Source: Akkermansia muciniphila (lineage in GTDB: Bacteria; Verrucomicrobiota; Verrucomicrobiia; Verrucomicrobiales; Akkermansiaceae). From it: a DNA stretch of 64,000 nucleotides. The stretch spans positions 620,001 through 684,000 of the forward strand of contig NZ_PJKB01000001.1 in NCBI RefSeq assembly GCF_002884975.1. The letters run 5' to 3'. The translations under genes and the position numbers were made by a program. Below are positions 34,142 to 42,353 of the stretch, in pieces (the first letter of the stretch is position 1; each line of letters starts with the position of its first letter). The notes under the pieces are model-generated. The model ran no database searches. It worked only from the letters and a program-made list of their open reading frames with translations, and was not told the DNA's origin.

Positions 34142-36190
34142 ATGAGAGGTAAACATTTATTCTCCCTGCTGGCCCTCCTGCTGGCGGTCCCCTTCGCCAC
34201 GGCCGCCCAGCGTCCCAACGTCATCCTCATCCTGATGGATGACATGGGCTGGGGGGACCTGCCCTCCTACCAGGACCAGCGCATGAAAGAGGGGCTTCCC
34301 GCCATGGATAACCCGGGCCTCCGGACACTGGCACGGGAAGGGATGACGCTGACGCGCCACTACTCCTCCGCCCCGCTCTGCGCCCCGGCCCGCAGCTCCC
34401 TCTTCACGGGCGTGCACCAGGGCCATGCCAAGGTGATCCGGGACAGGTCCTTTGACCTGCCCATTGAAGATGCCCCCACCCTCGGCACCGTCATGCAGTC
34501 CGCCGGGTACAGGACGGCCCTCATCGGCAAGTGGGGGATAGGCGGCGGCCGGGAGCATGCGGGCACCCCGCAGGATTCCACGGCCTACCCCACCAAACGC
34601 GGTTTTGATTACTACTTCGGCTATCTGGACCACGTCAGCGGCCACCACCATTATCCCAAGGAAGACCCCAACCCCATTGCCCCGACCAAAAGAAGCGGAA
34701 TATGGGACGGGGACAAGTGCATCACGGCGGATTGCGACAAGGCGTATTCCGTGGACCTGCTGACGGCCCGCGCCAAAAAATGGATTGTGGACACGAACCG
34801 GCAGAATCCCCGCCAGCCCTTTTTCCTGGCGCTGACCCACATCGCCCCCCACTCCCAGCTTCAAATACCCACCGGACCCTACCCGGAAGGCCGCGGCGTG
34901 AAGGGCGGCGTGCAATGGCTGGGAGAGCCCCACAAGCTGGTGAATACCGCGGAGGGCAAGATCAACTCCTACATCTACCCGCGGTATGCCGACAAGAAGT
35001 GGCCCATGGCGCAGAAGAGGTACGCCACCATGATCGCGCGGCTGAGCGATTCCTTTGAAGACCTTATCCAGACCCTGAAGGACCTGAATATTGACAAGAA
35101 CACCGTCATCATCATGACGTCGGACAACGGGCCCCATGACGAAGGCGGCCAGAATCCGCAGTTTTTCCGCAATTACGGCCCTTTTGACGGCATCAAGCAG
35201 GACGCATGGGAAGGCGGCTTCCGCGTGCCGACCATCGTCCGCTGGCCCGGCCATGTTCCGGCCGGGTCCGCAAGTGACCATCCTTCCCAGTTCCACGACT
35301 GGATGGCGACGCTGGCCGCCATCGGCGGCGTCAGGGTTCCCTTCCGGAGCGACGGCGTTTCCCTGCTCCCCACCCTGCTGAACAAGGGAACCCAGCCGGA
35401 CAGCCGCCTGTACATGGAATACAGCGCCAAGATGTCCCGGAGCAAGACAACGACGCCCGGCTACCAGGATTTTCTCCCGTCCAGAAGAAACGCCGTCCGG
35501 GGCGACCAGCAGATGGTCTACATCGGCAAATACAAGGGGGTGCGCACCAACATCCAGTCCCATGCGGACCCGTTTGAAATTTACGATACCGCGAAGGACC
35601 CGGCGGAACGCCATGACCTGAAGGACACGCCGGAAGGGAAAAAGATGCAGCCCATCATGCATGACAAGGTGCTGAGAATGAGGCGCATTTACGATTATAC
35701 CCACCCGGAGCGCGGTACCTTTGCCCAGAGGCCCTATGATGCAGAACCCGTTCCGGCCCTCCGGAAAGAGGAAATGCCCGGAAAACTGCTTCCCCTGGCC
35801 GCGGATTCCGCCCGGAGTGCCAGCCGGAAGGACGGCAGCATGAAAAGAGTGCTTTATCTGAACGTTCCGGAAACGGGAAAATACGTCTTTTTCATGAAAA
35901 CTCCGGCGAAAAAGGGGGCCAGGGCATTCGTCAGGCTGCATGATGCCCATCTGCTGGATGCGGAATACGGTTACAAGCCCGGCACGGAGGTATCCTCCTC
36001 CATGGGGGAAAATACCACGGAAGGCGCAACTGCCCAGACGGGCCTGAAACCCATCCCTCTGGAGAAGGGCTGGCATTCCCTCCTGGTGGAGACGGAAGGC
36101 TTTTCCGGGCTTCCCTCCATCTTCTGGCAGAAGGAAGGTGGCAGGAAGCAGGCCATTCCGGCGCAGGATTTCCGCGTAGCGGCTCCCTGA
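34142..36190 (+). CDS. secreted sulfatase
   Basis: A 682-aa type I sulfatase with a signal peptide (HLFSLLALLLAVPFATA). The modification motif CAPARSSLFTG places the formylglycine-precursor Cys at residue 80 (CxPxR). LILMDDMGWGDL contains metal-binding Asp residues, and GKWGIGG and TSDNGPH are later active-site elements. A C-terminal beta-rich domain (about 560-680) follows. It lies 20 bp after a GH20 gene; desulfation followed by hexosamine removal is a known logic for mucin O-glycans. An anaerobic sulfatase-maturating enzyme would be needed and is not in this window. Confidence 0.92.
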   Translation: MRGKHLFSLLALLLAVPFATAAQRPNVILILMDDMGWGDLPSYQDQRMKEGLPAMDNPGLRTLAREGMTLTRHYSSAPLCAPARSSLFTGVHQGHAKVIRDRSFDLPIEDAPTLGTVMQSAGYRTALIGKWGIGGGREHAGTPQDSTAYPTKRGFDYYFGYLDHVSGHHHYPKEDPNPIAPTKRSGIWDGDKCITADCDKAYSVDLLTARAKKWIVDTNRQNPRQPFFLALTHIAPHSQLQIPTGPYPEGRGVKGGVQWLGEPHKLVNTAEGKINSYIYPRYADKKWPMAQKRYATMIARLSDSFEDLIQTLKDLNIDKNTVIIMTSDNGPHDEGGQNPQFFRNYGPFDGIKQDAWEGGFRVPTIVRWPGHVPAGSASDHPSQFHDWMATLAAIGGVRVPFRSDGVSLLPTLLNKGTQPDSRLYMEYSAKMSRSKTTTPGYQDFLPSRRNAVRGDQQMVYIGKYKGVRTNIQSHADPFEIYDTAKDPAERHDLKDTPEGKKMQPIMHDKVLRMRRIYDYTHPERGTFAQRPYDAEPVPALRKEEMPGKLLPLAADSARSASRKDGSMKRVLYLNVPETGKYVFFMKTPAKKGARAFVRLHDAHLLDAEYGYKPGTEVSSSMGENTTEGATAQTGLKPIPLEKGWHSLLVETEGFSGLPSIFWQKEGGRKQAIPAQDFRVAAP

Positions 36191-36246
36191 CCCATGAGGC
36201 GGGGGTGGTTTTCCATCCCAGCCTCCTTCCCCCGCGGCTCCGGAGG

Positions 36247-37200
36247 TCATTTTCCCCCGGTCATCAGGACGAGGGCGCGCGGGAAATACCGTTTAATCAA
36301 CAAATAAACGCCCCGCGCCAGCATGTAAACCACGGGAGCCAAACACCACCACACCCAGGCTGGCCATGGGGATGGAAAACACATTTCCACACCTGTCAGG
36401 GCAATCAGCACAAAAATGTGGGAACAATATACGAAGAAGCTGCCGGAGGCCCATTCCGCCATGCGCCGGGCCGCGCCGGAACTGACGGCTTTCAGCACAA
36501 TCCCGAAGCTCAGGAAGGCAAGCACGGCCAGCCCGGAAAAAGCGGCGTCCGGAATCAGGAAAGTATCCGTACAGCTTGCCCAGACCAGCGCCGCACAGGC
36601 CAGCAGAATGGAGCCGTGGACGGCCAGGGGAAGTTTTTCCCAGCGGTTCAGGCTGTCCGGCACGGAAGACGCCAGCATGAGGCCGAGCACAAAATCCCCG
36701 AACATGTAGGGGCTGGGCCATGCCAGGGAATCATCCCACCGGTTCAGGAAAAGGCACAGCAGGCCCAGCGTGTAAAGAGCCCAGCGGACTCTGGAAAGAA
36801 GAAACGCTGCCAGCGTAAACGCCATCAGGTCACGCAGAAACCACATGGGAGTCAGCATGGGGCACGCGCCCAGGCCGAACACGGAAGCCAGAGCGCCGGA
36901 AGAAACGGGCATCCCCGCCAGCAGCCAATAGGCCGCGCACCAGAATAGGTACGGCCGCAGCAGGGACATCAGCCGCCCGGCGGTCCATTTGCCCGCGCCC
37001 GCCCCCAGCAGGCGGGGAGCGGAAAAATACCCCGCCAGCAGGAAAAACGTCGCCAGCGCAGGCCCGATCAGCCACTGGTTGGGAGGGAATCCCGCGGAAG
37101 GAACATGCTGCATGATGACCACCAGCGTGGCCAGCAGGCGCGCAATTTCCACCCAGGGCAAACGGCCCTGAAAGACAGGGGTGGCGGAAAGAGCGGTCAT
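36247..37200 (-). CDS. acyltransferase-3 family membrane protein
   Basis: A 317-aa integral membrane protein with about nine or ten helices. The N-terminus LPWVEIARLLATLVVIMQHVPSAG contains the conserved (H)-x-P segment following helix 1 of the acyltransferase-3 family, and PMWFLRDLMAFTLAAFLL matches the W-F-L-R/x-D/L segment. These enzymes acylate sugars of surface polysaccharides, but the substrate here is unknown. It has no functionally related neighbour. Confidence 0.85.
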   Translation of the reverse strand: MTALSATPVFQGRLPWVEIARLLATLVVIMQHVPSAGFPPNQWLIGPALATFFLLAGYFSAPRLLGAGAGKWTAGRLMSLLRPYLFWCAAYWLLAGMPVSSGALASVFGLGACPMLTPMWFLRDLMAFTLAAFLLSRVRWALYTLGLLCLFLNRWDDSLAWPSPYMFGDFVLGLMLASSVPDSLNRWEKLPLAVHGSILLACAALVWASCTDTFLIPDAAFSGLAVLAFLSFGIVLKAVSSGAARRMAEWASGSFFVYCSHIFVLIALTGVEMCFPSPWPAWVWWCLAPVVYMLARGVYLLIKRYFPRALVLMTGGK

Positions 37201-37290
37201 GGCGGCGCTATTCTGGATGAACCGTGCCGCAAAAGCACTATTTTTATTACCAGTCCGTTTTTTTATCCCAGGAGAAGGGAAACAAGCCTG

Positions 37291-37926
37291 TCAGTTTCCT
37301 TCCAGTATCCCGCCGATCACGGGTCCAATTTCTCCAAAGCTTTTGACTCCGGGCGGGTTCTCCCCATGAAGGCCGATATGTTTTTCCATCCAGACCATGT
37401 GGTACCAGCGGTGGAATTTATACCCGCACCGGTGGAATTTTCCCACCATCTGAAATCCCAGCTTTTCATGAAACCTTACGCTGTCCGCGGCAAGGTACTC
37501 ATCCTCTTTCTCCGGGCAGGCAATGCACGCATACAGGTTCAGTATCCCCTGCTCCTTCAGAATGAGTTCCAGGGCTTCATACAGCCTGGCGCCGATGCCC
37601 AATCTTTTTTTGTCCGGAGCCACATAGACGGAAAGCTCCACGGCCCACTCATAAGCCGCCCGTTCATGGAAAGGGGCCGCATAGGCATATCCCAGAATTT
37701 TTCCGTCCGCTTCCGCGACCAGCCAGGGATATTTTTCCTGTACGCGCCTGATCCGGGCGGCAAACTCTTCCGTGGCAGGAATTTCATATTCAAACGTAAC
37801 CGCCGTCTTCGCTACATAGGGCGCGTAAATGGACAGGAACGCCTCCGCGTCCCGTTCCGTTGCCGCCCGCAGGCTGATCCTGTGTCCGTGTCCGGTAAGG
37901 GACTTTGAAGGCGTGCACGTATTCAT
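37291..37926 (-). CDS. GNAT N-acetyltransferase (phosphinothricin type)
   Basis: A 211-aa acetyltransferase of the PAT/Bar subgroup. Features are ISLRAATERDAEAFLSIYAPYV at the start, AYAAPFHERAAYEWAVELSVYVAP, the acetyl-CoA loop KKRLGIGARLYEAL, and the late FHEKLGFQMVGKFHRCGYKFHRWYHMVWMEKHI. Members acetylate phosphinothricin or amino acids such as methionine sulfone. The ATG at 37926 is used; an upstream extension is unconserved. Confidence 0.85.
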   Translation of the reverse strand: MNTCTPSKSLTGHGHRISLRAATERDAEAFLSIYAPYVAKTAVTFEYEIPATEEFAARIRRVQEKYPWLVAEADGKILGYAYAAPFHERAAYEWAVELSVYVAPDKKRLGIGARLYEALELILKEQGILNLYACIACPEKEDEYLAADSVRFHEKLGFQMVGKFHRCGYKFHRWYHMVWMEKHIGLHGENPPGVKSFGEIGPVIGGILEGN

Positions 37927-38036
37927 GGCCCTTTCTTCATACCTTGCCGGGGAAGTTCTGTCACTCTTTCTCCCTGTGCCCCGCATGGATAACCCGGTTT
38001 CCGGGCCTTTGCAAAAGAGCGTATTTCCCGGTCCAT

Positions 38037-38069
38037 AAAAAACGGCCGGATTCCCGACGGAAACCGGCC
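38037..38069 (-). terminator. intrinsic terminator of the gene from 38537
   Basis: On the minus strand ggccggtttcc and ggaatccggcc form an 11-bp stem with one mismatch around gtcg, followed by six T residues. Confidence 0.8.
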
Positions 38070-38105
38070 ATTGGAAAGGATGCCCCGTTCAGCAGGGACC
38101 CGCGT

Positions 38106-38537
38106 TCAGGAATAAAAACCGATGTCGGGTTCCCGTTCTTCCTGCCTGCGCTTGAAATAAGGGTTGCGGTAGCGGTGGATGCGGTTCCTGGGGGTGCCCG
38201 GGGTGTAATGGAGCGGGTCCGCCTCCTTGGCGGCTTCCCGGCTTAATATTTCCACAAAGTCCTTCAGGGACATTTCCAGGTCCGCATCATGGCACGCCAG
38301 AGCGGCGGATACGCGCACCATGCCGTTGTCATAATCCACATACATGGCGAACAGCGTGGTCTGGTACAGATGCCACGGTTCTCCATCCGTTTCTCCGGAC
38401 TGGTGGCCGCTGATGGCCTCCAGCAGCCACGTCAGCGCGTGTTCCAGTTCCAGATTGTCCAAAACATCCCTGATGAGGGACGTTTCATGGCCAAAGACGG
38501 CCACGCTTTCCTGTTGTCTTGCCCTGTTGATTTTCAT
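38106..38537 (-). CDS. small protein of unknown function
   Basis: A 143-aa hydrophilic protein without a signal peptide. It is His- and acid-rich, with FGHETSLIRDVLDNLELEHALTWLLEAISGHQSG, CHDADLEMSLKDFVEIL, and a basic/aromatic tail (HRYRNPYFKRRQEE). I recognise no domain. It lies upstream of the GNAT gene but is separated from it by a terminator, and about 120 bp after hpt on the same strand. Confidence 0.65.
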   Translation of the reverse strand: MKINRARQQESVAVFGHETSLIRDVLDNLELEHALTWLLEAISGHQSGETDGEPWHLYQTTLFAMYVDYDNGMVRVSAALACHDADLEMSLKDFVEILSREAAKEADPLHYTPGTPRNRIHRYRNPYFKRRQEEREPDIGFYS

Positions 38538-38654
38538 GTCTTGGTTCTCCTTTCCGGTTTCCCTGGTTGAACGCGGGACGGCGGATCATCCTACCGCTCC
38601 AACGTACTTGGACACTTTTATTCAGCAGGTTGTTCAATTTGAAACAGGATTATT

Positions 38655-39176
38655 TCAATCCATGTCCACTTTTCCAATATAAGGCAATTCCCGGTAACGT
38701 TCATCCAGGTCCATTCCGAACCCCACCAGGAAGTCATTTCCCTGGGTAAAAGCGACGTAATCAGCCTCAAAGGGCACTTTGCGGCAGCAATGCTTGTCCA
38801 CGGCCACGGCGGTGAGCACCTGCTTCACTCCCCTGTTTTTCAATTCCCGGCAGACTTCGGCAAGCGTGGCGCCCGTGTCCAGCACGTCATCCACCACCAG
38901 AACGGGTTCCTCCGGATGGAAGGAGCCGCAGTCACCTTCCCAGACAACGGAGCCGGAGGCCGCCATTCCCGCATAGCTGGTGACCTTCACGGCTTTTACC
39001 ACGGGACGGGATTTCAAATGCCCCATCAACAGGGTTGCGAAAGGGAGGGCGCCCTTCAACAGCAGAAGCAGGACGTAGCTCCGCCCCGCCATGTCGGCGT
39101 CAATGGAAGCGGCCAGTTTCTTGACGCGGTCATTGATGGCCTGCTCCCCAATCAAGGGAGTGATGGTGTAAGTCAT
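38655..39176 (-). CDS. hpt: hypoxanthine phosphoribosyltransferase
   Basis: A 173-aa purine salvage enzyme. The PRPP-binding loop is EPVLVVDDVLDTGATLAEV, and MTYTITPLIGEQAINDRVKKLA and LLLKGALPFATLL match the family's N-terminal half. The C-terminal FLVGFGMDLDERYRELPYIG contains the purine-base contact region. It converts hypoxanthine (and probably guanine) to the nucleotide. It lies divergent from polA with about 240 bp between them. Confidence 0.93.
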   Translation of the reverse strand: MTYTITPLIGEQAINDRVKKLAASIDADMAGRSYVLLLLLKGALPFATLLMGHLKSRPVVKAVKVTSYAGMAASGSVVWEGDCGSFHPEEPVLVVDDVLDTGATLAEVCRELKNRGVKQVLTAVAVDKHCCRKVPFEADYVAFTQGNDFLVGFGMDLDERYRELPYIGKVDMD

Positions 39177-39413
39177 GTAAGCGGAGGAATGATAGCGTTC
39201 CGGACATGGAAATCAACCTTGGAAGAAGAATGATTGACGGGAGGAAACGCTCCAGGCACGGCTCCATTCCCGCCTGCGCGCGGCTCCTGCCGTTTCCTCC
39301 GTCTTCCCGCTTACCGGAGTTTTTATCCGTTGCCCAAGGTTTACGGAAAGTGGCGGCCGGGGGCGCATTTAACGGTAGCGTCCCCCTGCACCGCATGGTA
39401 GAGTGGGGCAGAA

Positions 39414-42248
39414 ATGACTGATTCCCCTTCCAAGCGCCTTTTTATTCTGGATGGAATGGCTCTGGCGTATAGAGCCCATTTTGCCTTTTTCTCCAATCCC
39501 ATCCGCAATTCCAAGGGAGTCAACACGTCTGCCGTGTACGGCTTTGCCAATACGCTGCTGGGCATTCTGGAACATGAGCGGCCCACGCACATCGCGGCCT
39601 GCTTTGATACGTCCGCTCCCACGGAGCGCCATCAGCTTTTTCCGGCCTACAAGGCCAACCGGGAGTCCATGCCGGAAGACTTGAGCACGCAGATGCCGCT
39701 GATTTTCCGGCTTCTGGAGGCCATGAATATTCCCATCCTGCGCTATGAAGGGTATGAGGCGGATGATACGATAGGCACGCTGGCCCGCCTGGCGGACGAT
39801 ACGAAGGAGTTCAAGACCTACATGGTCTCCCAGGACAAGGACCTGGGCCAGCTCATTTCCCCCACCTGCTATCTGTGGCGTCCCGGCAAGCGGGGCAACG
39901 ACCATGAGGTGATTGACCTGGAAAAGCTCAAGGAGCACTGGGGCATTGAACGCGCAGACCAGGTGATTGACATCCTGGCCCTGATGGGGGACAGCTCCGA
40001 CAATATTCCCGGGATTCCCGGCGTGGGTGAAAAGACGGCCAAGCTGCTGATCGGGGAGTTCGGCTCCGTGGAGAACCTGCTGGCCAACACGGACAAGCTG
40101 AAGGGGAAGCGCAGGCAGATGGTGGAGGAGAACGGCGCGCTGGCCACACTTTCCAAACAACTGGCCACCATTGACCGGGAAGTGCCCCTGACGGTAAGCC
40201 TGCCAGACCTGGCCAGGAAGGAACCGAGCCCGGAGGAACTGCTGGCCATTCTTCAGGAGCTGGAGTTCCGTTCCATGCAGTCCAAGCTGTTCGGCAAGAA
40301 AGCCCCGGAAGCCAGAAAAGCCCCCATTCCCGCAGATGATTTGTTTGCCCCGGCCGGGACGCCGGAGCCCGTGGTGGAAGCGCCCGCCGCTCCTGCGCAG
40401 CCCAGGCAACGGAATGACGCGGGCCAAATGGATTTGTTTGAGGAACGCCATCTGAAAACGGCGGATGATTTCAAGCATGAATACCTTATTGCGGATACGG
40501 CGGAAGCCCGCGCCGCCATGGCGTCCGAACTGGAAAAGCATGATTCCTGGTGTTTCAAAGCGGAGGCCACGGGCCAGAATCCGCTGACGGACGAGCTGCG
40601 GGGGATCGCCTTCTGCGCGGAACCGCGCAAGGCATGGTACCTGCCCGTTTCCGGGCCGGAGGATATGGAAGCGGTGAGGCCGCTCCTGGAAGGAACCGCG
40701 GAAAAGATCGGCCACCACCTGAAGTTTGACCTGGAAATCCTGCGGGCCAACGGCATCCGGGTGAAGGGGCCCTTTTTTGATACGATGCTGGCTCACGCCC
40801 TGATCGCTCCCGGCATGAAGCATGACCTGGACCTTCTGGCGGAGAGCTTCCTGCAATATTCCACCATTAAGCTGAAGGACATCGCCGCGCCGGGAGCCAA
40901 AAAGCGGGAACTGGATACCAGCGGCATTTCCGTGGAGGTCATGGGCAAGTATTCCGCAGAGGACGCGGATATTACCCTCCAGCTTTCCGGCATCCTGAAA
41001 AAGCAGGTGCAGGAGAGCGGCATGCAGGAACTCTTCCGCACGGTGGAACTGCCCCTGCTGCCCGTGCTGGCTGACATGGAGTTTACCGGAATACGCGTGC
41101 TTCCGGAATCCCTGGAAAAGGCTTCCGTGAAGGTGGGCGCCATCATTGACGGCCTGCGGGACAGGATTGAAGAAGCCGCAGGCCACCCCCTGAACCTGAA
41201 TTCCCCCAAGCAGCTCGGCGATTTCCTGTTCGGGGAGCTGGAGCTGGTGAAGAAGCCCAAGAAGACGCGGACGGGCCAGTTCGTGACGGATGAAGACACC
41301 CTTTCCGCCCTGGCCCCCAGCCACCCCATTGTGGCGGATATCCTGGCCTACCGGGAGAACATGAAGCTGAAAAGCACGTACCTGGACGCACTGCCCAAGT
41401 ACATCTGCCCGCGGGACGGCCGCATTCACACCCAGTTCCACCAGATGCTGACCACCACCGGGCGGCTGGCCTCCCAGGACCCCAACCTTCAGAATATTCC
41501 GGTGAGGACGGAACAGGGGCGCCTGATCCGCACGGCCTTCGTCCCCGCTTCCGATGAGTATACCATGCTTTCCGCGGACTATTCCCAGATTGAGCTGCGC
41601 ATCATGGCGGCGCTTTCCGGAGACCCCGCCATGTGCGAGGCGTTCCAGGCCGGCAGGGACATTCACACGGAAACCGCGGCCAGGGTGTACGGCATTTCCC
41701 GCGACGAGGTGGAGGTCACCATGCGCCGCGCGGCCAAGACGGTGAACTTCGGCATCATTTACGGAATTTCCGCCTTTGGCCTTTCCCAGCGGCTGGGCTG
41801 CTCCCGCAGTGAGGCCGCCACCCTGATTGAGAATTATTTCACCCAGTTCCCCGTGGTCAAATCCTTCATGGAAAACCTGGTGCACAAGGCGGAAAAGACC
41901 GGTTACGCGGAAACCCTGCTGGGCCGCAGGAGAATGATTCCGGAGATCAATTCCGCCAACAAGACTATCAAGTCAGCGGCCGAACGCACCGCCATCAACA
42001 CACCCATTCAGGGAACGGCGGCGGACATGATCAAGATAGCCATGATCCATGTGAATAAATTGCTGGAGGGAACCAGGTCCCGGCTGATCCTCCAGATTCA
42101 TGATGAATTGCTGGTGGACCTGCACAAGGATGAAACGGACCTCATCCCGAAGATTGAGGAAGCCATGATCAGCGCCCTGCCCCTCCCCAACGGCGTTCCC
42201 ATCCTGGTGGAAGCCAGAACGGGCGGCAACTGGCTGGAAGCCCACTGA
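39414..42248 (+). CDS. polA: DNA polymerase I with altered proofreading motif
   Basis: A 944-aa enzyme of the E. coli type. The 5' nuclease domain (about 1-290) has YKANRESMPEDL and MGDSSDNIPGIPGVG. A linker rich in Pro/Ala precedes the 3'-5' exonuclease-like domain (about 355-560), in which motif I reads CFKAEATGQ: Lys382 stands where E. coli has the catalytic Asp355, while Glu384, Asp439 and Asp517 are kept. The polymerase domain has MLSADYSQIELRIMA and LQIHDELLVDL. Replication gap filling and repair are the expected roles; proofreading is probably impaired. The ATG at 39414 begins directly before the nuclease domain. Confidence 0.95.
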   Translation: MTDSPSKRLFILDGMALAYRAHFAFFSNPIRNSKGVNTSAVYGFANTLLGILEHERPTHIAACFDTSAPTERHQLFPAYKANRESMPEDLSTQMPLIFRLLEAMNIPILRYEGYEADDTIGTLARLADDTKEFKTYMVSQDKDLGQLISPTCYLWRPGKRGNDHEVIDLEKLKEHWGIERADQVIDILALMGDSSDNIPGIPGVGEKTAKLLIGEFGSVENLLANTDKLKGKRRQMVEENGALATLSKQLATIDREVPLTVSLPDLARKEPSPEELLAILQELEFRSMQSKLFGKKAPEARKAPIPADDLFAPAGTPEPVVEAPAAPAQPRQRNDAGQMDLFEERHLKTADDFKHEYLIADTAEARAAMASELEKHDSWCFKAEATGQNPLTDELRGIAFCAEPRKAWYLPVSGPEDMEAVRPLLEGTAEKIGHHLKFDLEILRANGIRVKGPFFDTMLAHALIAPGMKHDLDLLAESFLQYSTIKLKDIAAPGAKKRELDTSGISVEVMGKYSAEDADITLQLSGILKKQVQESGMQELFRTVELPLLPVLADMEFTGIRVLPESLEKASVKVGAIIDGLRDRIEEAAGHPLNLNSPKQLGDFLFGELELVKKPKKTRTGQFVTDEDTLSALAPSHPIVADILAYRENMKLKSTYLDALPKYICPRDGRIHTQFHQMLTTTGRLASQDPNLQNIPVRTEQGRLIRTAFVPASDEYTMLSADYSQIELRIMAALSGDPAMCEAFQAGRDIHTETAARVYGISRDEVEVTMRRAAKTVNFGIIYGISAFGLSQRLGCSRSEAATLIENYFTQFPVVKSFMENLVHKAEKTGYAETLLGRRRMIPEINSANKTIKSAAERTAINTPIQGTAADMIKIAMIHVNKLLEGTRSRLILQIHDELLVDLHKDETDLIPKIEEAMISALPLPNGVPILVEARTGGNWLEAH

Positions 42249-42267
42249 GCCGTTTGTTCATTTCACC

Positions 42268-42313
42268 GAGGAACGGGGATGCCTTCAGGTCTTCTCCGTT
42301 CCTCCGTATTTTT
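42268..42313 (+). terminator. candidate terminator after polA
   Basis: gaggaacgg (42268-42276) pairs with ccgttcctc (42296-42304), and five T residues follow a short spacer. The next gene begins about 40 bp downstream. Confidence 0.5.
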
Positions 42314-42353
42314 GAATTGACGGATGCTTTCAGATTGTGGACGCTTCCGGATC

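Noticed and set aside
34157-36250. 697-residue minus-strand open frame opposite the sulfatase
   Set aside because: Antisense shadow of a well-supported gene.
39369-41885. 838-residue minus-strand open frame opposite polA
   Set aside because: Antisense to a complete DNA polymerase I; low-complexity composition and no recognisable motif.
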